The translations under genes were made by a program, and so were the position numbers. Positions 1 through 4,960 of a DNA stretch of 7,223 nucleotides are shown piece after piece. Below the pieces are notes generated by a model that was not told the origin of the DNA, did no database searches, and worked only from the letters and a program-made list of their open reading frames with translations. Within the stretch, counting starts at the first letter, position 1. Each line of letters starts with the position of its first letter. The stretch spans positions 1-7,223 of the forward strand of contig JAOUDE010000127.1 in assembly GCA_029859455.1 (NCBI GenBank), written 5' to 3'. This DNA comes from Ignavibacteria bacterium (GTDB lineage Bacteria > Bacteroidota > Ignavibacteria > UBA10030 > UBA6906).

Positions 1-278
1 TCCTCGGCCCGATGCCTGTATGGGACAACGGGACTCAGATTCTCTCAACGCCGGATGCCATCGCGAAAGCAATGGAGCGGTTTATCGAACACCGGGAGAG
101 TGCCGGAAAGACAGTTGAGAAAAAAGCGCCGCCGGCAAAGGAAGCAGCTCCTCCTCCCACAAAAAGCACGACGGCGTCGGGCCCGAGGACGATGACAGCC
201 TGCCCTGAATGCGGCTCGAATGTCGAGCATGTCAGCGGGTGTGTTCTTTGCTACAACTGCGGATGGAGCAGGTGTTAG
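1..278 (+). CDS. nrdJ: C-terminal end of a probable adenosylcobalamin-dependent (class II) ribonucleotide reductase, 5' truncated
   Basis: The reading frame is already open at the left edge (first full codon at position 3) and ends at TAG 276-278, so only about 91 C-terminal residues are visible and the ATG at 12 is probably internal. After a short conserved-looking stretch (PVWDNGTQILSTPDAI) comes a low-complexity linker rich in Ala, Pro and Lys, then a compact cysteine cluster. Its pattern is CPEC (codons 201-212), then GC (240-242), LC (249-251), NC (258-260) and a final Cys (273-275). From family knowledge, class II reductases end in such a flexible cysteine-rich tail, which binds zinc and carries a CX4C-like pair (here CGWSRC) that re-reduces the active-site disulfide. 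The role, making deoxyribonucleotides with B12 as radical source, is inferred from the tail alone, because the catalytic barrel lies outside the window. Another enzyme with a zinc-ribbon tail is possible but less likely. Confidence 0.68.
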   Translation, partial: LGPMPVWDNGTQILSTPDAIAKAMERFIEHRESAGKTVEKKAPPAKEAAPPPTKSTTASGPRTMTACPECGSNVEHVSGCVLCYNCGWSRC

Positions 279-299
279 CCTGATTCACTGAACCCTCAA

Positions 300-339
300 A
301 ACAGGAAAACCTGCCCGATACCGGGCAGGTTTTCTTGTT
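300..339. terminator. Strong bidirectional Rho-independent terminator between convergent genes
   Basis: Positions 300-317 and 322-339 form an 18-bp stem with one G-U pair and a 4-nt loop (ATAC, 318-321). The GC core is CCTGCCCG/CGGGCAGG, flanked by A-tracts on the left and T-tracts on the right. On the plus strand the stem starts 21 nt after the nrdJ-like stop and its GC core is followed by TTTTCTTGTT. On the minus strand it starts 14 nt after the barrel gene stop and its core is followed by TTTTCCTGTTTT. It therefore suits both converging transcripts. Confidence 0.88.
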
Positions 340-353
340 GAGGCCCATTCCCG

Positions 354-1331
354 CTACTCTCCGCCGGAAAAATCGAACGTGTACCGATACTCAGCACCGA
401 GCAGATACGTCGAGGTCATCTGGATCCCTCTCACATTGCGATACAGCGGAATCTGCGCAAAGACCCTCGCTGCCGACGGCCCGTCTCCATAACCAACACC
501 CGGCATCAGATCGTGATATGTTCCACCGGTCCCGATCAGAAACCTGTTTTCCGCAAAATCCTTCATCGCATAGCGGGAACGGAGAATGAGCGAAACCGAA
601 AAGAACTCTCCGATCGATTTCCGGGACCCGAGGTTCGTCATAATTTCGTCTCCGATCCGGTAGCTGTCGAAGTTCATCCCCGCATAGCGGTACATCGCTC
701 CGGCGAAGAATGTCAGACCGGATTCCACCAGGGAATACTCTGAATATCCCCAGGCGATCAGCGTGGCCGCCCCCGTCCCCGGCTGCAGATCGATTGACAA
801 CCGGGCTCCGCCCTGTTCCTCCGAAGAACTCCCCGTCGGCAGTGAAGCTCCGGCACCAAGTGCAAGACCGAACGGTCCGGTCACTGTTGCACGTGCAACC
901 TGATATTTCACGAGCAGAGAGATATCTCCCATTCCTGAGGCACGGAATTTCGCCGTCTCCGGAAACTGACCGATCCCCTGCCCTGACACCACCGTGATCT
1001 CCCGGTTCTTGTCACTGAAATAGACCGAGGCCAGAAGCGAAACACCTTGCGTCAGGCCGTACTCGGCCTGGAAGGCGAGGTAGGCGACCTCGGCTGTTCT
1101 CATCAAAGGATCCTCAACGTTGGAGGTTCCCTGATAAGCCTGTGTCAGCGAGTTGAACTGGTAATTCAGTGAAAGGGAAAGACTACGGTAGGTTTGAACG
1201 CCACTCTCGAAACCACTCAATGACGATGCGCCGACACTGCAGCAACCCTGAGCGGCAAGGTGGCCAGGAACAATGACGACCAGCATCAGGAACAGAAGGA
1301 AAACGGTCAACCCGTGGAACGATCGCTTCAT
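354..1331 (-). CDS. Exported outer-membrane beta-barrel protein (porin/transporter-like), 325 aa
   Basis: The protein starts with a typical signal peptide: MKRS, a hydrophobic core at about residues 8-22, and a probable cleavage site near 26-28 (LAAQ). The rest has the alternating polar/hydrophobic, Gly/Tyr/Ser-rich strands of an outer-membrane barrel (for example SLSLSLNYQF, GLALGAGASLPTG, YLLGAEYRYTFDF), resembling the broad group annotated as 'transporter' or phenol-degradation MetA-like barrels. The ligand is unknown. The mature N-terminus begins with a vicinal cysteine pair, C30-C31 (GCCSVG), and no other cysteine is present. The frame is open back to 1439, inside the upstream lipoprotein gene, but the signal peptide fixes the start at ATG 1329-1331. 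A GGAG at 1335-1338 lies only 3 nt before it, a short spacing that suggests coupling to the upstream gene 14 nt away. It is the last gene of the trio and ends 14 nt from the terminator. Confidence 0.75.
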   Translation of the reverse strand: MKRSFHGLTVFLLFLMLVVIVPGHLAAQGCCSVGASSLSGFESGVQTYRSLSLSLNYQFNSLTQAYQGTSNVEDPLMRTAEVAYLAFQAEYGLTQGVSLLASVYFSDKNREITVVSGQGIGQFPETAKFRASGMGDISLLVKYQVARATVTGPFGLALGAGASLPTGSSSEEQGGARLSIDLQPGTGAATLIAWGYSEYSLVESGLTFFAGAMYRYAGMNFDSYRIGDEIMTNLGSRKSIGEFFSVSLILRSRYAMKDFAENRFLIGTGGTYHDLMPGVGYGDGPSAARVFAQIPLYRNVRGIQMTSTYLLGAEYRYTFDFSGGE

Positions 1332-1345
1332 GAACTCCGTTCTGA

Positions 1346-1720
1346 TCACGGAAAATAGATGAACACGCCCACGTCCTGAGTTGCGCTTCCGCCGGCGTTG
1401 TCCAGCACCGTTACAGTGACGTAATTCTGGCCGGCGCAACAGAACGAAGCGGAATAACGGACTGACGGACCGCTGCCAATAATGTCGCCGGTTGTTGCGC
1501 CCCAGCGATATGTCAGAGGTTTTCCTCCGGGATGGGTCGCGGTGACGGTTACTGTAATACTCTGACCGATCGAGACTTCCGGGGGATCGGCAACAAGAGC
1601 CTGAATGACCGGATTGCCGTTTGGATCAGAGCTGACGAGGGCGTCCTCCGGCTGAACGCATGACACCAAGAGAAAGAGCGGCACCAGAAGCGCCGCTCTT
1701 GTTGATGCGAAGAGACTCAT
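1346..1720 (-). CDS. Small lipoprotein with one PKD/Ig-like beta-sandwich domain, 124 aa
   Basis: The N-terminus is a lipoprotein signal: R8, a hydrophobic core, and a lipobox L18-V19-S20-C21. The residue after the lipidated Cys is Val, which under the E. coli sorting rule would send it to the outer membrane. Residues about 38-122 resemble a single PKD or immunoglobulin-like domain, with strands VSIGQSITVTVTATHPGG, PLTYRWGATTGDI, NYVTVTVLDNAGGSATQDV and GVFIYF. Such domains usually mediate binding rather than catalysis. Apart from the lipidated C21 the only cysteines are the adjacent C94-C95 (FCCAGQ). The gene starts 5 nt after the thioredoxin stop and has no good ribosome-binding site at normal spacing (AAGGA is about 15 nt away), so translational coupling is likely. 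Function is unknown; a partner or scaffold for the flanking thioredoxin and barrel is an inference from context. Confidence 0.8.
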   Translation of the reverse strand: MSLFASTRAALLVPLFLLVSCVQPEDALVSSDPNGNPVIQALVADPPEVSIGQSITVTVTATHPGGKPLTYRWGATTGDIIGSGPSVRYSASFCCAGQNYVTVTVLDNAGGSATQDVGVFIYFP

Positions 1721-1725
1721 TGTGC

Positions 1726-2211
1726 TCAGAGAAGGTCCTTGATCATCTTCTCAAGATCATTCTTAGTCATGAATCCGACATGCTGCTTGGCAATATTCCC
1801 GTTCTTGTCAACGATGAAGGTGGTCGGGATTGCCCTGATACCGCCATAGGCATCCGCAAGATCGCCGTCCCCGACCACGATCGGATAGTTGATCTTCGAC
1901 TGCGTGATGTACGGTTTCACCACCGACCAGCCTCCGCGGTCGAGAGAGATCCCGACAATTTCAAGACCTTTATCCTTGTACTGGTTGTACACCTCGATGA
2001 ATCCCGGGATTTCCTTGCGACACGGCCCGCACCATGTTGCCCAGAAGTTCACAACAACAACCTTCCCCTTCAGACTGCTCAATTCCACCATGGTCCCATC
2101 GGAAGACTTCAGTGAAAAATCCGGAGCCTTGCCTGAGGGTCCGCCCGCAAACACCAGGGTGGCTCCGACCAATGCCACCACTGCCACCCCAATCATCCAA
2201 ACTGATTTCAT
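1726..2211 (-). CDS. TlpA/ResA-like periplasmic thiol-disulfide oxidoreductase, 161 aa
   Basis: This is a secreted thioredoxin-fold protein of the AhpC/TSA-Redoxin branch. Residues 1-22 form a signal peptide or membrane anchor (MKSVWMIGVAVVALVGATLVFA). APDFSLKSSDG (about 29-39) is the usual entry of the fold. The active site is WATWCGPC with C61 and C64, and the cis-proline loop is AIPTTFIVD with P129. Length is normal for the family. From family knowledge, such proteins exchange electrons with disulfides of envelope partners, for example in cytochrome c maturation or repair of specific substrates. The frame also opens at GTG 2218-2220, but AGAAGG at 2221-2226 sits against that codon and 9 nt from ATG 2209-2211, so the ATG is chosen. 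It is first in a three-gene unit with the vicinal-cysteine lipoprotein and barrel, which are its most likely partners. Confidence 0.93.
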   Translation of the reverse strand: MKSVWMIGVAVVALVGATLVFAGGPSGKAPDFSLKSSDGTMVELSSLKGKVVVVNFWATWCGPCRKEIPGFIEVYNQYKDKGLEIVGISLDRGGWSVVKPYITQSKINYPIVVGDGDLADAYGGIRAIPTTFIVDKNGNIAKQHVGFMTKNDLEKMIKDLL

Positions 2212-2220
2212 AACCAACAC

Positions 2221-2228
2221 CCTTCTCC
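2221..2228 (-). promoter_or_regulatory. Ribosome-binding site deciding the thioredoxin start
   Basis: On the minus strand the sequence reads GGAGAAGG. Its AAGG end lies 9 nt before ATG 2209-2211 but directly abuts the alternative GTG at 2218-2220. The spacing supports initiation at the ATG and therefore the 161-aa product. Confidence 0.65.
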
Positions 2229-2246
2229 ATTAGGTAGATACCACAC

Positions 2247-2252
2247 AATATA
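2247..2252 (-). promoter_or_regulatory. Possible -10 element for the thioredoxin/lipoprotein/barrel unit
   Basis: On the minus strand an AT-rich stretch reads AAAATGTTATATTGTG and contains TATATT about 36 nt upstream of the thioredoxin ATG. No convincing -35 hexamer lies at 16-18 nt, so an activator or a non-standard sigma factor may be needed. The 120-nt gap from the acetyltransferase gene makes an independent promoter reasonable. The call rests on one hexamer and its location. Confidence 0.3.
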
Positions 2253-2304
2253 ACATTTTACAGAACACTTTTCCCGGACATTCAGTTTCCAGGTTGCCGA
2301 TGAG

Positions 2305-2335
2305 CCCTGTTTCAGGTCGTTTTCCCCTGTTTCAG
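2305..2335. repeat. Two perfect 11-bp direct repeats, candidate operator upstream of the thioredoxin unit
   Basis: CCCTGTTTCAG occurs at 2305-2315 and again at 2325-2335, exactly 20 bp apart, or about two helical turns. Each copy is itself partly palindromic (CTG-TTT-CAG; the first copy extends to CCTG-TTT-CAGG). The second copy overlaps the last bases of the acetyltransferase gene. The pair sits 55-90 bp upstream of the possible -10 element of the thioredoxin gene, a usual place for an activator. The repeats are directly visible; the operator role is inferred. Confidence 0.5.
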
Positions 2336-2943
2336 CGACTCAGGAGCAACTTTGCTTCGAGCGCCTTCTTCACTTCGGGCCACTCATCATCAAGAATGCT
2401 GAAATAGACCGTGTCCCGGAACCGACCGCTTCCGGTGACCATATGCTTCCGCAGGGTCCCCTCCTCCACCGCCCCGATCCGCGCGAGTGCCGCCCTGGAA
2501 CGGAGATTGAGAGCATCCGTCTTGAACTCCACCCGAACGCAGAGAACGGACTCGAAGGCAAACTGAAGAAGAAGGTACTTCGCTTCCGTGTTTACGGTTG
2601 TCCTTTGCCATTGCTTCCCGATCCAGGTCCATCCGATCTCCATCCTCCGGTTCAATCGGTCGATATTCCCATAGCGTGTGCTGCCGACAATCGAGGAGGT
2701 CTCCCTGTCAATGATGACGAACGGGAGAGCGGTTCCATCCTGTTGCCGGCCGAGAGCCTCACTGACGTACGCTTGCATCTCACCTCTGCTCCGGATTCTG
2801 CTGACCGTAAACTCCCACAGCTCCTTTTCAAGACCGATCATACACAGGCTGTCAATGTGAGTTTGTTCCAGCGGAACCAGCCTCACTCTCTTCCCTTCCA
2901 GTTCCGGAGGTTCATGCGGAATGTTCAACGATCGTCCTTTCAT
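2332..2943 (-). CDS. RimJ/RimL-type GNAT family N-acetyltransferase, 203 aa
   Basis: This is a cytoplasmic acetyl-CoA-dependent transferase of the Acetyltransf_3 kind. The N-terminal strand GKRVRLVPLEQTHIDSL (about residues 17-33) is the standard opening of RimJ/RimL-like proteins. The central part contains IVGSTRYGNIDRLNRRMEIG and TWIGKQWQRTTVNTEAKYLL, the latter in the place of the acetyl-CoA-binding motif. It is followed by VEFKTDALNLRSRAALARIG and EGTLRKHMVTGSGRFRDTVYFS, the conserved C-terminal half of the family. Length is typical. The substrate, whether a protein N-terminus, an antibiotic or a small amine, cannot be read from the sequence. The frame extends upstream into the glycosyltransferase gene, but ATG 2941-2943 has GGAG at 2952-2955 (8 nt spacing) and leaves a normal N-terminus. 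It follows the glycosyltransferase gene by 52 nt on the same strand and may be co-transcribed with it. Confidence 0.88.
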   Translation of the reverse strand: MKGRSLNIPHEPPELEGKRVRLVPLEQTHIDSLCMIGLEKELWEFTVSRIRSRGEMQAYVSEALGRQQDGTALPFVIIDRETSSIVGSTRYGNIDRLNRRMEIGWTWIGKQWQRTTVNTEAKYLLLQFAFESVLCVRVEFKTDALNLRSRAALARIGAVEEGTLRKHMVTGSGRFRDTVYFSILDDEWPEVKKALEAKLLLSR

Positions 2944-2995
2944 CAGAGAGTCTCCGTGGCAAAGCCCGGGATGTTCGCAGTCCAGCAGAGATCTA

Positions 2996-4852
2996 TCACG
3001 GTGCCGATGCGCCCTGTTGTTGCTGCCGGACAATCTGTTCCAGATTTCTGATGTCACCGTACACCGTCGCAAGCTTTGATTGATCCTTCTCGAGAACGAC
3101 GTACGACCTGAGTGCCGCAAGGGCTTCGCTGAATCGCTGAAGGTAGTACAGAACCAGCCCCCGGTTCAGGTGTGCGGGAGCGAACCGTGCATTGATTGCG
3201 ATCGCCCGGTCAAACGCTGCCAGCGCCGGTGCCCACTCCTGCCGGCTGGCATGTGCAGTCCCGATGCTGAATGAGGAAATCGGCTGGTCAGGATTCATCC
3301 GGTGCGCCTCCTGAAACTGCCGGATGGCCGCGTCGGTCTGACCGAGAGCGACGTAGACATTCCCGATATTATTCCTCAGGTGGAACGAATCCTTGTAGCG
3401 CCCTGCCTCCTGAAATGCCTGGAGAGCCTCACGATGCTGTTTTCTATCAAGGTGGCGAAGTCCTACATATTCCCACTCGAGAGAGAAATCGTCCGCTACC
3501 GTAACATTCAGCACCGTCATGCAGGAGACCGCGACGCTAAGGATGAGGAGGACGATACCGATTTTCCTGAAGTCCCTTCCCTGAACAATGTCGTACATTT
3601 CTGTGACAGCAAAACCTGCGAAGATCAGGAAAAATGGAACCGCGGAAAGCCGGAATCTGTCCGTCATGAAGAACAGGACGACTGCGAGGATCTCCACCAG
3701 AAGGAATCCATACAGCAAAAAAAGCTTCCTCCACCTCCCCATGGCAAGAATGAACCCGATGCAGCCGAGCGACCCTGCAACGAGAAAGGCGGGGGCGATA
3801 CGGAGAAGCGGAACTGCATGCTGACCAACGAAGAGATAGTTGTAACCAACCTGACTGATTTCTTTCTGGTGAAAAAACAGGAGAAACTTCCTGCCAAAGA
3901 GGGTCAGGAACCCGACCGGGTCATCAGCGATGAAGTCGACAGCCTTTGACATCCACAGGGACGACACTTCGGAGTGTGAAAGAGCTCGTCCCGTCTCGGT
4001 TTCCAGGTAGACTCTTCCGTCGGGATCATTCTGCAGGTCGAGCCGTGCAACGTTGTAGTAGACACCGACAGCATGCGGATTATTCCCCAGATAGAAGTTC
4101 AAGCCTCCGTTTGAAGTAACCGGAACAAATTCACCGGACACCGCATAGTTACGGATGGCGACCGGGCCGACGATCAACAGAACACCTCCAAGGACAGCCG
4201 CTATCTTCATTCCCCGCCCCCGCGTCGTCCCCGATCCCATGAACCAGACCCATGCTGCGATCACTGGGATCACCAGGAGATCGGTTGGCCGGCAAAGAAC
4301 CGCAAGACCGAGCGAAGCACCGGCCCCAAACCACCATCTCGTTTGTTCCTTCTTCACGGCGACAACAAGGAACCAGAAGGTCAAAACAAGGAACAACACC
4401 TTGAGGGTCTCGACAAGAAGAAGAACAGAACTGAGCAGGAACGGTCCATACAGTGCGGCAAGGAGGCCTGCGACAAAGGCTGCCTTTCTTGTGAAAAGCT
4501 TCTCTCCAATCAGGAAGATCAGGATTGCGGTGCCGGCCCCGGCGGCCGCCTGAAGAAGCCGGACTGCCAGAAGCGATTCGCCGAACAGAGAATACGTTGC
4601 TGCAAGGAAGTACGCATAAAGAGGACTCATGAAGAAGAGTTCATCTCCCCACCAGTTGTTGCTCGCCACAATCCTGCGGGCCCACTCATGATACGTCTCC
4701 GCATCGGACCAGATCCCGTCCCACAGGAAGGTATCTGCCGCCATGACAAGCACAGCGATTCTTGCCGCGGCGGCGGAGACCAGAATCGTCAGAATGAGAT
4801 TCGTGCGACTGGAGAAAAACCCGGAAGGTTGACCTGATATACGTTTTGCCAC
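2996..4852 (-). CDS. Polytopic GT-C (PMT/ArnT-like, GT39-type) glycosyltransferase with C-terminal TPR domain, 618 aa
   Basis: Residues 1-450 are a multi-pass membrane protein of the PMT_2/ArnT kind. TM1 is at about 17-38. The first extracytoplasmic loop carries an acidic motif, D50-A-E-T-Y, in the place of the catalytic aspartate. SPLYAYF (76-82) opens the next segment, and about ten further hydrophobic helices reach residue 449. The family signature DRFRLSAVPFF lies at 398-408. Known members transfer sugars from polyprenyl-phosphate carriers to lipids or proteins at the outer face of the inner membrane; the acceptor here is unknown. Residues about 463-590 form three to four TPRs (for example NNIGNVYVALGQTDAAIRQF and AHLNRGLVLYYLQRFSEAL), probably for partner binding. 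The C-terminus is Gln-rich. The start is GTG 4850-4852, directly preceded by an in-frame TAA and lacking a clear ribosome-binding site. The next in-frame Met is residue 37, which would delete TM1. Confidence 0.85.
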   Translation of the reverse strand: MAKRISGQPSGFFSSRTNLILTILVSAAAARIAVLVMAADTFLWDGIWSDAETYHEWARRIVASNNWWGDELFFMSPLYAYFLAATYSLFGESLLAVRLLQAAAGAGTAILIFLIGEKLFTRKAAFVAGLLAALYGPFLLSSVLLLVETLKVLFLVLTFWFLVVAVKKEQTRWWFGAGASLGLAVLCRPTDLLVIPVIAAWVWFMGSGTTRGRGMKIAAVLGGVLLIVGPVAIRNYAVSGEFVPVTSNGGLNFYLGNNPHAVGVYYNVARLDLQNDPDGRVYLETETGRALSHSEVSSLWMSKAVDFIADDPVGFLTLFGRKFLLFFHQKEISQVGYNYLFVGQHAVPLLRIAPAFLVAGSLGCIGFILAMGRWRKLFLLYGFLLVEILAVVLFFMTDRFRLSAVPFFLIFAGFAVTEMYDIVQGRDFRKIGIVLLILSVAVSCMTVLNVTVADDFSLEWEYVGLRHLDRKQHREALQAFQEAGRYKDSFHLRNNIGNVYVALGQTDAAIRQFQEAHRMNPDQPISSFSIGTAHASRQEWAPALAAFDRAIAINARFAPAHLNRGLVLYYLQRFSEALAALRSYVVLEKDQSKLATVYGDIRNLEQIVRQQQQGASAP

Positions 4853-4876
4853 TTAATCAGGAAAGGAAAAGGAACG

Positions 4877-4900
4877 ATGAACGCTGTGAGAGGAACATAA
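4877..4900 (+). other. Possible 7-codon micro-ORF upstream of the helicase gene
   Basis: ATG 4877-4879 starts MNAVRGT and ends at TAA 4898-4900. It is preceded by the purine-rich AAAGGAAAAGGAA (4863-4874), the best ribosome-binding site in this intergenic region. It is in the same frame as the helicase, and another in-frame ATG (4910-4912) follows the stop by 9 nt. It could be a leader peptide, the remnant of a longer N-terminus interrupted by TAA, or chance in a purine-rich stretch. Confidence 0.25.
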
Positions 4901-4922
4901 GAAGAAGCGATGCGGAAATCAA
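4894..4922 (-). promoter_or_regulatory. Candidate promoter for the glycosyltransferase gene
   Basis: On the minus strand TTGATT (4917-4922) and TATGTT (4894-4899) are separated by exactly 17 nt, each matching 4 of 6 sigma-70 consensus positions. The predicted transcript would start near 4887 and give a 5' leader of about 35 nt before GTG 4852. That leader is pyrimidine-rich with no Shine-Dalgarno. It was found by eye and has no experimental support. Confidence 0.42.
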
Positions 4923-4926
4923 GGAA

Positions 4927-4955
4927 TTGCATCTCTGCGCCTGCTCGACTATGTT
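4927..4955 (+). promoter_or_regulatory. Candidate promoter for the helicase gene
   Basis: TTGCAT (4927-4932) and TATGTT (4950-4955) are separated by 17 nt. The -10 hexamer is identical to that of the divergent minus-strand candidate, and the two -35 boxes lie back to back, 4 nt apart. A start about 7 nt after the -10 falls at or next to ATG 4961, which would give a leaderless message. The -35 match is weak (3 of 6). Confidence 0.32.
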
Positions 4956-4960
4956 GGACC

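Noticed and set aside
1332..1439. Upstream extension of the barrel gene by 36 codons
   Set aside because: It overlaps the lipoprotein gene, is Arg-rich, and would bury the obvious signal peptide that starts at the ATG ending at 1331.
1660..2115. 151-codon plus-strand frame
   Set aside because: It is antisense to the thioredoxin gene, which has the CGPC and cis-Pro motifs in the opposite frame.
2306..2336. Repeats considered as the start of a CRISPR array or a terminator hairpin
   Set aside because: There are only two 11-bp copies with a 9-bp gap, far too short for CRISPR. The inner symmetry gives at most a 4-bp stem with no T-tract.
2443..3051. 202-codon open frame on the plus strand
   Set aside because: It is antisense to the acetyltransferase gene and the end of the glycosyltransferase gene, both of which have clear family motifs. 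The product is low in recognisable structure.
2944..3120. Upstream extension of the acetyltransferase by 59 codons
   Set aside because: It runs into the 3' end of the glycosyltransferase gene. The ATG at 2943 has a well-spaced GGAG and gives a normal family N-terminus.
3302..3949. 215-codon plus-strand frame rich in charged residues
   Set aside because: It is the reverse complement of hydrophobic helices and TPRs of the glycosyltransferase. Antisense of hydrophobic codons (such as TTC and CTC) gives Glu/Lys-rich sequence, which explains its appearance.
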